Shown here: in pieces, positions 34,856 to 46,000 of the stretch | Numbering within the stretch: the first letter of the stretch is position 1 | Layout: each line of letters starts with the position of its first letter | From: CBDUQP01 sp965369385 | Lineage (GTDB): Bacteria; Planctomycetota; Phycisphaerae; SM23-33 | Direction of reading: 5' to 3' | NCBI GenBank assembly: GCA_965369385.1 | Contig: CBDUQP010000003.1 | Span: forward strand, 1-63,885 | DNA length: 63,885 bases | The notes under the pieces: generated by a model | What the model was told of the DNA's origin: nothing | Seen by the model: only the letters and a program-made list of their open reading frames with translations | Database searches by the model: none | Made by a program: the position numbers and the translations under genes

Positions 34856-36598
34856 TCAGTTTTCGTACGCTTCCGGCAAGACGCTTCTCGCCTCGCTGCG
34901 GAGGTAGTTAAGTATTTCCTGGTCGCTGTCGAAGCTCATCACTCTTCTGGCGACGCGGGATGCTTGTTCCATTGTTACTGAGCGGATCATCTTTTTTATC
35001 TCCGGAATCGCCGGCGGCGCGCAGGAGAATTTCGTCAACCCCAGACCCAGCAGGAGCATGGTGCTAATTGGGTCGCCTGCCATTTCGCCGCAAAGGCTTA
35101 CCGGCACCGCATATCGCTGACCTGTACGGATGACTTCCTTGATAAGTCTGAGCACGGCAGGGTGAGTAGCCGAGAACAGAGATGCCACCTTTTCGTTACC
35201 ACGGTCTACCGCCAGCGTGTACTGAATGAGGTCGTTGGTGCCTATGGAGAAGAAGTCGACTTCTCTGGCAAATGCATTGATCTGAAGGGCAGCCGATGGC
35301 GTCTCGACCATTATGCCCACGGGGAGATCTTCGCAATGTTTGATTCCCTCTTCCTCGAGATCTTCCACGACGTCGCGGAAGATGGCTTTAGCCTGCCTGA
35401 GTTCCATAAGGTTGGTAATCAGCGGGAACATGATTCTTACGTCCCCGTCCACGCTGGCACGCAAGATCGCTCGCAATTGCGTCTTGAACATCGGGAGATT
35501 CTGCAGGCAGAATCGAATGCTGCGACATCCGAGGAACGGGTTGCGTTCCGGGGTGCGGGCGCGGCTCTGAGTGTATTTGTCGGCACCCAGGTCAAGTGTT
35601 CGGATAATGACGGGCCTGCCTTCGCAGTGATCTATGACGCGTCTGTAAGCCTGGTAGTGATCCTCTTCGGTGGGTTCGGTGTCGGCACCGAGGTAGAGGA
35701 ATTCGGTTCGATACAACCCGATACCCTGTCCGCCCTTGTCGAGTACAGCCAACGCTTCGTCAGGAAATTCAATGTTTCCCAGCAGGGTAATCTCAAATCC
35801 GTCGCGTGTGATGGCGGGCAGGTCTTTCAGTGCATCAAGGCTGTGGATGAACTGGACTTGCTTTTCGGCATAATGTTGATATTTCTCAATGGTCTCGGCA
35901 TCGGGATCGACGACGACCAATCCGCGAGTACCGTCGATTATCACGAGATCGCCAGCAGAGGCTTCGGCGCTTACGTTGTTGAGTCCGACGACTGCGGGGA
36001 TTCCGAGCGCCCGGGCGACGATGGCGGTGTGGCTGGTTTGTCCGCCGGCGTCAATGGCGAGTCCGAGCACGTGGTCGCGGTCCATACCGGCCGCTTGGCT
36101 CGGTGTGAGGTCATGCGCCAGAAGGATCCTATTACTGGTGAGGTGCTGAAGCGTTTGGCGATGTTGCCCTATAAGGTTTTTGAGGAGACGCTTTTCGATG
36201 TCATAGACATCTTTGACCCTCTCGGAGAGGTACTTGGGCATCGCCATGAATTCTTTGGCGTATTCCCGCAATACGGCTGCAACGGCGTATTCGCTGGTTA
36301 CGTTTCCATCGACGATGGTTTCCGTGAATTTCCCGAGGAGGATCTTGTCATCGAGCAGTCCGATGTGGAAGTCGAAGATGCTGGCGGTTTCCTTGCCGAT
36401 CTTGTCCGTGGTGCTCTTTTGAAGCTCACGTACTTCCTTTTTTGATACGCTGATGGCTTTTCGAAGGCGATCAATCTCCTTCTGCGTCATGTCGTTGTCG
36501 ACGTGGCGCTTTGGGATGTCGAATTCTTCGGTGTCCACAACGACCGCTTGCGCGACCGCAACGCCCGGAGAGACACCAATGCCCTGCTTGATCTTCAT
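34856..36598 (-). CDS. ptsI: PTS enzyme I
   Basis: A protein of 580 residues that autophosphorylates from phosphoenolpyruvate and passes phosphate to HPr. His190 is the phosphorylation site in AGGQTSHTAIVARALGIP. The C-terminal barrel has GIGLYRTEFLYLG, GVR-like NPFLGCRSIRFCLQ, GIMVETPSAAL and IGTNDLIQYTLA. The usual N-terminal GAF domain of EI-Ntr is absent. It lies 63 bases downstream of HPr on the minus strand and the ribosome site is weak. The opposite strand has a long open frame that is a shadow. Confidence 0.95.
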   Translation of the reverse strand: MKIKQGIGVSPGVAVAQAVVVDTEEFDIPKRHVDNDMTQKEIDRLRKAISVSKKEVRELQKSTTDKIGKETASIFDFHIGLLDDKILLGKFTETIVDGNVTSEYAVAAVLREYAKEFMAMPKYLSERVKDVYDIEKRLLKNLIGQHRQTLQHLTSNRILLAHDLTPSQAAGMDRDHVLGLAIDAGGQTSHTAIVARALGIPAVVGLNNVSAEASAGDLVIIDGTRGLVVVDPDAETIEKYQHYAEKQVQFIHSLDALKDLPAITRDGFEITLLGNIEFPDEALAVLDKGGQGIGLYRTEFLYLGADTEPTEEDHYQAYRRVIDHCEGRPVIIRTLDLGADKYTQSRARTPERNPFLGCRSIRFCLQNLPMFKTQLRAILRASVDGDVRIMFPLITNLMELRQAKAIFRDVVEDLEEEGIKHCEDLPVGIMVETPSAALQINAFAREVDFFSIGTNDLIQYTLAVDRGNEKVASLFSATHPAVLRLIKEVIRTGQRYAVPVSLCGEMAGDPISTMLLLGLGLTKFSCAPPAIPEIKKMIRSVTMEQASRVARRVMSFDSDQEILNYLRSEARSVLPEAYEN

Positions 36599-36661
36599 AA
36601 TAGGACTGCTGGCAGAAGCCGTGGCAGGTTCAGTTCCCTATTGGCTGGAGCGCCTGTTTCG

Positions 36662-36940
36662 CTAGGCAAGCTCCTCGCCAAATCCCTGTTCGATCAGATC
36701 TGCTATTGCATGCACGGCGATTTCTGCATCTTCACCGTCTGCGAAAATTTTCAATACAGTACCATGAGCGGCCCCGAGCCGCATCACGGACATTATGCTC
36801 TTTGCGTCCACAGTGAGCGTACTGGTTGACAACTCGATCTTGCAGGCGTTTCCGTTAGCAAGCTCTACAACCTGCATCGCTGGTCTGGCGTGCAGGCCGT
36901 ACTTGTTGACGATTGTGACTTCACGCTCAATAGTGGGCAC
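36662..36940 (-). CDS. ptsH: Phosphocarrier protein HPr
   Basis: GTG at 36940 is chosen: CAGGA lies eight bases upstream and it yields a normal 92-residue HPr opening with PTIEREVTIVNKYGLHARPA. The in-frame ATG at 36976 has no site. His17 (in GLHARPA) is the phosphorylation site; KSIMSVMRLG holds the serine equivalent to Ser46 of Gram-positive HPr. It relays phosphate from EI to EIIA. The small tail after residue 85 is ordinary. Confidence 0.92.
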   Translation of the reverse strand: MPTIEREVTIVNKYGLHARPAMQVVELANGNACKIELSTSTLTVDAKSIMSVMRLGAAHGTVLKIFADGEDAEIAVHAIADLIEQGFGEELA

Positions 36941-36986
36941 GATTATGTCCTGTTTCGATAGCTGCCAAGCAGACATTCAACGGCGG

Positions 36987-37454
36987 TCAGCCCAATTCGT
37001 CAGCTTCCCGAATGAGATCTACCATCGCCTCGTGAGTTTCGCTCTGCCTGAGGAACTTGCGGAAAACGTCTCTCTGCACGTGTTTGAAGATTGTCTCCAT
37101 CGCCTGCAGGTGTTCGTCAGGGTTGTCCGGGTTAGACAGCAGGAGTATCACGGAATAGACGGGTTTGGCATCGAGGGCTGCAAAGTCTATTCCTTCTTTC
37201 GAGCACCCAATTGCGCACAGTGGGCGTCGGACAGATTTGACCTTGGCGTGAGGCAGAGCGATTCCCTTGCCTATGCCTGTTGTTGCCTGGGCCTCTCGCG
37301 TGAGCACAGCCTGAATAATATCATCCTTATCGGAAGCCTCTATAGCACCAGCGTTTACAAGTAAATCTGCCAGCTCTTCGATGGCTTCGTTCTTGTCTTC
37401 GGCCTTGATGTTCGGAATAAGTGCTTCTTCTACCGCAATATCCATAAATTTCAT
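36987..37454 (-). CDS. ptsN: PTS fructose/nitrogen-type EIIA protein
   Basis: A protein of 155 residues (ATG 37454 with CAGGAG upstream). It has the EIIA fold: MDIAVEEALIPNIKAEDKNE, ATTGIGKGIALPHAKV with phosphorylated His69, and VILLLSNPDNPDEHLQAM. No EIIB or EIIC is encoded here, so the chain EI-HPr-EIIA probably serves regulation, as in the PTS-Ntr, not sugar uptake. The order on the minus strand is EIIA, HPr, EI, with short gaps consistent with an operon. Confidence 0.92.
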   Translation of the reverse strand: MKFMDIAVEEALIPNIKAEDKNEAIEELADLLVNAGAIEASDKDDIIQAVLTREAQATTGIGKGIALPHAKVKSVRRPLCAIGCSKEGIDFAALDAKPVYSVILLLSNPDNPDEHLQAMETIFKHVQRDVFRKFLRQSETHEAMVDLIREADELG

Positions 37455-37699
37455 AAACAACTCCTGCTGCCTTTGTTCGCAGCACCAACAGCCAACCATA
37501 ATGGTTGTGGCAGCTTGTTCCTGTCGCCTTAAAACGTCAAATAGTCTAACTTACAGCATCTTATTTGGCCAGAGATGATTAGCTGTAATTTCCCGTCTTT
37601 CTTGAACCTAGTGCTTTGTGACGGCGAATATAACTTGTCGCGACGTATCTCGCAGAGCGGAGAGCAGTCGGGCCGCTGTATTCTTAAGTCCTTATTCGT

Positions 37700-37753
37700 C
37701 CGCTGTTGCGGCCGGGGTGTCACCTGACATTCTTCCTGTTACAGCCTACTAGT
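37700..37753. repeat. 54-base imperfect direct repeat, copy B
   Basis: Matches copy A at 34541-34594 (43 of 54). It starts at the stop codon of the hibernation factor gene, which falls inside CTACTAGT, and lies 245 bases upstream of the EIIA start. Confidence 0.65.
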
Positions 37754-38084
37754 GCTCCTGGGTCTCGCTCAAGTCGGCGTGTGAAAGTCCTTTGTGGTTC
37801 CGCATCTTATCTTTATACCGGCGAAGTTGCTCAATGATCTTGTGGAAGCATTGATCAAAGCATGCATACATATCCTCGGATCGTTCGGAGGCCACGAAGG
37901 TGGCTTTGCGATTGGCCTGCACCACGATTTCGGTGGTCGGCAAGTCTGCTTCACGCCCCAGAATCACCTCCACAGAGTGGATTCCATCGTGGTACTTGGG
38001 TAGCTTGGCCGTTTTGGACTCAATGTGATCCCTCATTGCATCGGTAATGTCCATGTGCTTGGCATTCACTACGGTATTCATCAT
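37749..38084 (-). CDS. hpf: Short ribosome hibernation-promoting factor (HPF/RaiA family)
   Basis: A protein of 111 residues from ATG 38084, with AAGGAG exactly eight bases upstream; a GTG at 38093 overlaps that site. It binds in the mRNA channel of the 30S subunit and slows or stores ribosomes. HMDITDAMRDHIESKTAKLPKY and VEVILGREADLPTTEIVVQA are typical, as is KKIIEQL-like HKIIEQLRRYKDKM. It lacks the C-terminal dimerisation domain of long HPF. The DUF502 gene lies 12 bases upstream, probably one operon. Confidence 0.9.
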   Translation of the reverse strand: MMNTVVNAKHMDITDAMRDHIESKTAKLPKYHDGIHSVEVILGREADLPTTEIVVQANRKATFVASERSEDMYACFDQCFHKIIEQLRRYKDKMRNHKGLSHADLSETQEH

Positions 38085-38096
38085 ATCATTCACTCC

Positions 38097-38867
38097 TTAC
38101 TGCGGCGAATCGTTTTGCTGATTTGCCTTATCCTTGGGAGATGGCGAGCCCGTACCATCGGGCAAAGGCTTGCTGTTGGGGGTTATGACGCCGCCGCTAA
38201 CGGTGAATCGTAGCGCTTCATCTATACTGAAGGGCAGGTCCACTACATCACGGCGGCTTACAGTTATTGTGTAACCCGTAACCGGCATTGGACTTGACGG
38301 TATAAAGATCGTCAACATGTCGTTTTCGGGGTTTTGCAGCATGCTCATTCCGTCGGCAGTAACCAACCCGAGTGACCAGACGCCGATCCTGGGATATTGC
38401 ACAGCCACCACTTTTGAGAAATCCAGTTTCTTGTCGCTCAGGAGGAAGTCTGTCACCTGCTTGACCGAGGGGTAAACCTGTTTGATAAGTGGAACGCTGA
38501 AGAATGCTCGGTCAACAGTTCGCCACAAAGACTTGCCAATAAAGCTGGTTACGAACTTTCCGAAGAAGTAGATCAGGATGAACGCAAAGACGAATCCGGT
38601 CCACACCAGTCCGTAATTCGTCCAGATACCGTTAACGGTTATCCAGAGGTCGTCATTGCCTGCCCAGGTCCACTCAAGTTCCTGAAATAAGCCCATGATC
38701 TGCACGACAAGCCATTGCGCGGCTCGGTTGGTGTAGAGGGCTATGTACTCGTATACGAACTTGCAGACCCAGATGATTATTGAAATCGTCAGAACTGTAG
38801 GCAGAACCGCAGCCAAACCCCGAAGGAAAAATCGTCTGAAGTCTTGTATGAAACTATGTCGTCCCAC
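38097..38867 (-). CDS. DUF502 family membrane protein
   Basis: A protein of 256 residues if it starts at GTG 38867 (AGGA six bases upstream), which gives the familiar opening FIQDFRRFFLRGLAAVLPTV. A longer frame from 38954 adds a basic stretch. Two membrane segments (about 15-40 and 90-112) enclose a loop with several aromatic residues; then comes the DUF502 core FSVPLIKQVYPSVKQVTDF. It ends in a Pro/Lys-rich tail. The family is widespread and of unknown function. The hibernation factor gene is downstream. Confidence 0.83.
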   Translation of the reverse strand: MGRHSFIQDFRRFFLRGLAAVLPTVLTISIIIWVCKFVYEYIALYTNRAAQWLVVQIMGLFQELEWTWAGNDDLWITVNGIWTNYGLVWTGFVFAFILIYFFGKFVTSFIGKSLWRTVDRAFFSVPLIKQVYPSVKQVTDFLLSDKKLDFSKVVAVQYPRIGVWSLGLVTADGMSMLQNPENDMLTIFIPSSPMPVTGYTITVSRRDVVDLPFSIDEALRFTVSGGVITPNSKPLPDGTGSPSPKDKANQQNDSPQ

Positions 38868-39248
38868 TAATGGTCCTATCCGGGCGAATCGACTCGCCCA
38901 TGCTCGCTTCACCGACCTGCAACCAATTCTACGTTGAAGCTCAAGAGCTATCAACCTTGCCCTGTGTCGCCAGCGCGATACAAATCTGGTTTACGCTGCT
39001 ACGTAAGGGGCAAGTGTTTTATTTAAAAAGGTTTATGTGTCAGTGAAGCTGCGTTATCCATAACGTTCTGCTGCCGCTGCAAATATCTTCTATCGCAAGG
39101 CAGTTGGTATCTTCTGGCCCGATCCACGGACTGTACACCGGTCAAGGCGGACACTTTTCAGGCAACCGCACCTCGGCCTACAAACAGTATATCGGTCAGG
39201 AAGCTGTTTGCATTACAATATACGGTACGATTTTGCCTATTTGCTTGT
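38868..39248. other. Intergenic region, 381 bp, with an inverted repeat
   Basis: CGTTAT-CC-ATAACG at 39052-39065 is an inverted repeat with a 2-base centre, which could be a regulatory site for the DUF502-hpf pair. No terminator for the cyclophilin gene was clear. Confidence 0.4.
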
Positions 39249-39767
39249 TCACGCATCGCAACGTTTGATGGACTTTATGATAATGGGCTCGGACGGGACG
39301 TTCTCGTGCATTCCCGTGGAGCACGTTTCGACCGTCCCGATTTCACCAAGCACATCCAGGCCATCGGACAGCTTTCCGAATACGCAATACCCGTATCCCT
39401 GAGGAGTTGTGGCTGTGTGATTCAGGAAATCGTTGTCAGCAAGATTCACGAAAAACTGGCTGGTTGCGCTGTCAACTTCCGTGGTTCTTGCCATTGCCAG
39501 CGTTCCGTGATCGTTACGAAGATCGCAAGTCGCTTCGTTTTTCACTGGTTTGCCGGTTTCCTTGTTTGTCATGTCGGCGGCGAATCCGCCACCCTGGATC
39601 ATAAAATTCTCTATGACGCGATGGAAGATCAAATCGTCATAATAGCCATCGTCCACGTAACTTAGGAAGTTGGCAACGGTTTCGGGCGCTTTGTCCGGCC
39701 AAAGCTCGGCCGTCATTGGTCCCATAGATGTTTCTATTACGACTTTGGGGCATTCTTTATTGGTCAT
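39249..39767 (-). CDS. Peptidyl-prolyl cis-trans isomerase, cyclophilin type
   Basis: A protein of 172 residues that isomerises prolyl bonds during protein folding. Key segments: MGPMTAELWPDKAPETVANF, LIFHRVIENFMIQGG (active-site arginine), SQFFVNLADNDFLN and YGYCVFGKLSDGLDV. No signal peptide is seen, so it is cytoplasmic. AAAGGAA lies upstream of the ATG. It stands alone between the DUF502 gene and the divergent giant gene. Confidence 0.93.
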   Translation of the reverse strand: MTNKECPKVVIETSMGPMTAELWPDKAPETVANFLSYVDDGYYDDLIFHRVIENFMIQGGGFAADMTNKETGKPVKNEATCDLRNDHGTLAMARTTEVDSATSQFFVNLADNDFLNHTATTPQGYGYCVFGKLSDGLDVLGEIGTVETCSTGMHENVPSEPIIIKSIKRCDA

Positions 39768-39937
39768 GTCTGGTGTTCCTTTGTTGCCTCGACTGGCGAG
39801 GACCGCTGGAGTCTCTTATGTCGGTGGATGTTCATTTCTAATGGGCTATTACGGATTATTGCAGGCGAAGGAGCGAGGTGCAACTGCGATTTTTTGGCTG
39901 GTGGCGCAGGAGAGGGTGTTGCCGTCAGTGCGCACCC

Positions 39938-39966
39938 TTGACTTTGTATCGGTAATTTCCCATAAT
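39938..39966 (+). promoter_or_regulatory. Candidate promoter of the giant LEPR-XLL gene
   Basis: TTGACT at 39938-39943 and CATAAT at 39961-39966 are exactly 17 bases apart, about 100 bases before the start codon at 40067. Confidence 0.6.
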
Positions 39967-40066
39967 CAACTAGATTAACTCCACAAAAAAGATGGAAGAA
40001 GCTGCTGTTTGTTTTTGACACCCCTACCCCCTAGAAGCTGTCAGCCAACCCCTGGGAGAATACACG

Positions 40067-43000
40067 ATGTCCTTTTTTTCTTCTAACGATCCTCGTCGCA
40101 AGAGCCTGAGTCTGTCGCCAATGTGCTTTGAGAGTCTTGAGCAACGCCAAATGCTTACTACGCTGTTCGGCGGCGACGTGTTTGAATTCACGGCCCCGAA
40201 TAAAGGCACGCATGATCCCACCGACTACCTGACGGTCCGCGTGTCTCTCACGGGTGACATAATCGTTGAGCTCATTGGGTGTGATTTTGACGATCACAAC
40301 AACATAATTCTTGGCGACATCCCAGGTATGCTTTATCAGAGCGACATCGGGGTTGGCGGAACGCGGATTTTGGGAGGTATTGCTGGTGGGAGTGGTTCGC
40401 AGACCATGACTGGTGTTTCCATGCCGAGGCCTGCGGATGGGAGTACGAGTGAGAGCTGGGCCTACAACCCCGTCGAGAATAATGAACTGATCAACCTTCA
40501 GGGGCTGGCAAGCAGAGACGCACTCGCCCAAGGCGACACTTATGCTTTCAACGTTGCCTCATATGACAACGCAGCTGGTGACACGGTTACTGCTGTTCAG
40601 TTGACCAAGATACCCTCGCTGACCGGGAATCCGACGGCTACTGAAGAGGCTAATCTGGCTTCGCCCAAGTTGGATGGGTTCATTGCTAACCTGACCACCG
40701 GCGCGATTGACGGAGAAATCACCGGTTTCGCCATCAATCCTGTAACTGGGGTCGCATACGTGGTTGCCGATTCTCCCACAAATGGTCCCACGCTCTATAC
40801 TGTAGATCGCGATGATGGCACTGTTACGCTGATAGATGTCATCGGGCTAGCCGGCGTCGGTGGGAACAATCAGGCTATCGGTGGGATTCAGGCGATAGCA
40901 TTCAACGCTGCGGGGGATCTCTATGGGATCACCCGAGACTACGATGGTGATGCGACAGCCAATGCTTCTGCCCACATGGACGGGGAAACCGCGGCTACGC
41001 CCAGCCCTGCGTTTGACGCAGCCCTGGTCAAGATCAGCACGGCTACTGCCAAGTTCGACGGCGCTACCGAAGTGTTTGTTATCAAGGATGGGGGTTATGA
41101 CGTCGGATACGACTATTCGGCGATGGCATTTCATCCGGACAGCGGTGTGTTGTATGCTGCCGCCGTTACTCCCTCTGGCGGGACTTCGCTTCAGGTGTTC
41201 GGTAATACGACTGCTGACACCGTAGCCGTTACAGCTCCGAAGGTCATCAAGACGACCGAAGAAACTCCCGCCGATACGATTATTCAGGGGCTGACGTTCG
41301 CGAATAAGCCATCTGGTGGATGGTTCCTGCTCGGAACGGACAATCAGGCCACGACGAAATTGATGAGCATTGATTATCAGAGTGCTGCAGCCAACGCAAC
41401 GATACTGGGCGTCCTCGATGGGCCTTTCCGGGGTCTGGATTCTTATCTTGTCACTGGTGATACCAGAACACTCTTCGGAGTCAACACGAATCTTGGCACT
41501 GGTGTATCGTCGTTGTATCGCGGCACTGCCATGACTCTGACCCGTGCGGCGGGGGCGACGGTTGAGTCGATCCTGGGTGCTGACTTTATGCCCAGAACTG
41601 GTACTGTCAATGATGGTCGGCTGTTCTTTGTGTGTCGCCAAGCCAATGATACCGCCAGGTCGGACCTTCTGTATTCCGTCGACGTTGACGCAGGTGACGA
41701 CATAAGCATTCAGAACTCGCTGAAGTATCACGGCGAGATTTCGAATAGCGTGGACTTATCCGTCAGTTCAATTGCTTTCGAGGAATCGACAACAGGAGGC
41801 GCCAAGCTATACGGGTATCAATCCAGCGACGATGTTGCGCAGATTATCGAGATCAACCCGACAACAGGGAGTAGCTCAAGGGTTGGTTACGTCACGCAGG
41901 GAGGCGAGCCCCTCACCGGGATTACCGGGATTGAGTTTGTTGCTGACGATCCCCTCACGGAAGCTCAGGAATTGTATATGGTTACAACGGGGGATGAGGC
42001 ATCGTTGTACCGATTTAACCTTAATACTCACCAGACATACTTGGTTGGATCGGTAATCGACCAGGATGACTCTGACATAGTCTTGGGCACGGACGGTCCG
42101 ATTGCAGGTGCCGATCTTGGTGGGCTGGCATGGCAGCCGAATTATCTCAATCCGTTCACCGGAGAGTTTGGGGCGTTGATAGGTTCAGATGTTACCAGTG
42201 ACCAGTTGGTGGTGATTGACCACCGGGATCGTCCTCCGACATCCGACGTGTTTGCCATTCACATCAGCCAATCCAGCCCCGATGCTTCGATCTCCATGGG
42301 CATCGTGCCTAACTTCGATCCTGAGGATCCCACGGCCGAACGGTTGCTGGAACCTTTCGGCGAAAGTGTTGGCTTCATTCGCGTAACTTCCACTGATGGC
42401 GAGGAATACGAGGCCGTTGCCAATGGTGGCACCGGCGGGGTCTATATCGGAGGCAGAACTGAAGATATCTCGTCGGATATAGATGACGAAGATCTTATTC
42501 CGGTGATCATCGGCGACTTGTCGAAAGAGATTGGGGCCTGGCCAAGTAGTTGGGATCAACTGCCTGGCGATGACCACAACGATACCGTGGCTGGCGTTAC
42601 GGTTGCCGCAAGCGTGTTGGAGTATTTCACGCATACGACCGCTGGATTGACGACCTTGCCGGATCTTCAGGACAGGATGATCGGGAAGAACTTTGATTTG
42701 GTGTCTGAGATGGCCACCACCAGCGATGGAACGACTATTGTTGTTGACTCGGATCATATCGACGAAAACGGCAATCCTGTTAAGGACCAGATCGCCGAAA
42801 TAGACAACGCGACGGGCCAGATACAAGGCACGCCGGCATCAATAGTCGACGCAGTGACCTTGGCTCCTATTGACGGTGTTCAGGGGCTTGCTTACGCTGA
42901 CGATGGGAGTGGTGACGGTACTCAGGATTTGTACGCGATCCTTAATGTTGCCAGTAACATGCCGGTAGATGTGGGGAACGACGATCTTAGCATCCTCAAC

Positions 43001-46000
43001 CCGGCCTCCCCCCCCCCCTACATTGCCGCGCTTGAGAATCCCGTAGCTATCACAGCTGCGTCTGCTGGCATTGTGTACGCCATTGACGATGCAAATGGTG
43101 ATGATACCCTCTACAAGATGCACGGATGGGAGGTCAGAACGGATGGTACTCTGATTACAATGCCGTCTCGAGAAATCAAGAATTCGGCTGGCGAGGCTAT
43201 TACCAACATAAAGTCATTTGAGTACGATTCGACCACTGGCACCTTGTACTTCATTGGTGAGGATCCGACGACGTCGGAATTGCGTCTGTATACCCTGAAC
43301 CCATCCACCGGAGAGACTTCGGACGGGCAGCCGCTTGTCCCAGGCGCCGGCGTGATAGCAGATTATCGTGACTTCCGTGGCTTGGCTTTTGTGGAAGGCA
43401 CGCTGTACGCTGCCGGGTGGCACACTGCTGATGCCAACGGGACAACGCTGTTCGAGCTTGATATCGCCACTGGTGATCTCACCAACTTGGGCAAAATTAC
43501 AGTCGGAGGAGTAGACACTCCTGAGATCGCCGAGATGGACGTCGATGGATCGGGCCGTCTCGTAGCCGTTGACAGCGACGACAATCGGCTGATCTTCGTG
43601 AATCTCACAGATGCTACTCTCTCGATAGAGAGTACTTCTGCCGGTTCGGTAGATGCTGATTTGCACGGTTATGCTTCTGACAACGATGGATTGTTCTACT
43701 CGATCATGGACCCCGGCGGCGCAGCCTTCGAAGAAATATGGGTAAGCGAAGGCGATTTGCCGACTCTTGGCAAATTGGTGTTCGATGCTGGCCAAAACCA
43801 TTGGTTATTCACTGAGATCAATACCTTGGACGGCGGCAGCATCACAGGCGTGAAGGCGATGGCGTTCACAGGCAACGGCAGTGATGGTGATACTCTCCAG
43901 GATTTGTTCGTGATTGACTCGCTCAATCAGCTTCACCAGATAAATCCTGCCAACGGGGATATCGTGCATACTTATGGAGAGGTGATTGATACGGATAAGA
44001 TCCTGTTTGATGAGTTCGGGGTGGCCATCGTTGGCTCGGGGGTGATCAACATTGGCTCGATGGACTTCGATGGGGAAGGCAGGTTGTTTGGTCATGATGT
44101 TGGTTTCGGCCGGTTGGTGACCATCAGCACCGAGATCGGTGGTGGGGCGTGGGTGGGTTATGATGATCCTGTTACCCCGACTGCGGGTACTTTTGAAAGC
44201 AGCGATGCTTCGTTCCGTCCTACCGTAGGGGCGATGTCGTATGATGGCTCAACACAAAGGTTCCTGGCGGTTGACAACATAACGGGCTCTCTTGCAACCA
44301 GTCCCGGTGAGTCGGCGACGCTGATGGTCGTTAAGGGCAACAATGTCTCGAACACCGACGAGACCGTGGAATTCACCCAAGACGCAACCCAAGACATAAA
44401 CAATATCCTGATTGGCGGGACGGTAACCGGTGAAGTGCACATTTCCGGTTCGATCAATACTTTCTATGCGGGCTGGCTTCTGACGGGTGATGTGAGCGGC
44501 CTTGGCAGCGGCTCGTTTCCGCTGAACTTTACCGTTGGCGGCGACATTCTGAATCTTATCGTGTCGGATGACATAGGTACTTCGGGCTCGTATCTCGAAG
44601 ACGAAGACGTGACCGAATTGACGTACGCGACAGAGTTTGATATGCATGTCATGGGCAAGATCGGGCAGGTCTGGTCCATGGGTACCATATGTGGTGAGAT
44701 TAGTGCAGAGAACAACGATGACGTCGGTGGTTTCACCAGGGATGCATTCGTGAATGGTCCTGTGAATGTTCTTGGGTACACAGAGGTGGAGTCGAAGGAT
44801 TCGTTGCCCGATGGGCCAGAGTCTGGGCGGGAGGACTATGCATTTGGAACCTTGTTCAGGCTTCATGCCGGGGATGGAAGGTTCGATAACGACACCATTG
44901 AAACGGCTCAGTACGTCGGTACCATGCGTCAGAATGGCCCCGACGATCCGGACCAGATCGTTATCGCTGGTCTTGGTGGGACAGACTATTTCTCGTTCGG
45001 CCTCCTTGGCGGACAAACGATCGAGATTCTGGCAAGCAACATTGAGATGCTCGAGTTGTACGATCCGGATGGAAGGCTGATCGCGACCAACCAAGAGAAT
45101 ATCGACGACGATTTTGTGAACACTGTTAATGATCGCAACACGATACGTCTGACAGTCGACAGGCCGGGCATCTATACAGTTGGAGCCCAAACTGATGTTC
45201 TTTACGCGGTGACCATCAACGATGTTGGCGAAGTTGCAATTGGTGCAGTTCGTGCCGATAAAGACCTGTATAATTCTTCGGGTACAATGGTTGGAGTCCA
45301 ATCCGATCATGGTGTGAATCGCTCCGGAGATGTTGGCGTGGTCAAGGCCGGGAATTATATCATATCGGTAGGCGGAGGTGTGGATATTGAAGTTACCGAT
45401 GGAAACCTCCGTGCGATGACGGCAACTCGAATTGGCGTCACTTGGGAAGGCGAGATCAAACCCGAGGATGGAAAGCCCTGCAAAGTGAACGTGCATGCCA
45501 GCGGCGATGTTGGTCTGATCCTGTCGTCCGAAGCAATAACCGGAGAGCTCGACGAAGGCGCGATGGTGCTGGAGGCTACGGTTGGCGGCAATATGCAGGT
45601 AATCGATGCAGCCGGGGAGCTTGTCATAGAGGCCGATGTCGACAAGGGGATTGGCGTCATTCGTGCCGGCAGCATAGTGGACGACGATGCCTACATCAAT
45701 GTCAATAGGGACAATGACGGTCAGGATGGCATAATAGATCTGATCGATATAGAGGGTGATTTAACAGGGCTCCCAATAACCACCGGAGCAGGCGGTAATG
45801 TTCGATATATGCGTGTGGGCGGCAATATCAGGCAGACCGAATTGTTCGGCGGTTCGAATATGGCAACTACGGTAACGCTTGAACCGGGCCAGAGCCTCGC
45901 GGATTATTATAATGGTCTCGGTTTTGTTGATGATTCCGGCACGACGATCAATATTGCTCCAATTGATTCGATAACAGGCGAGCAATCCGAGACCGCCCAA

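Noticed and set aside
35162..36445. 427-codon plus-strand frame opposite ptsI
   Set aside because: It has no known domain and lies wholly antisense to a gene with intact PTS enzyme I motifs.
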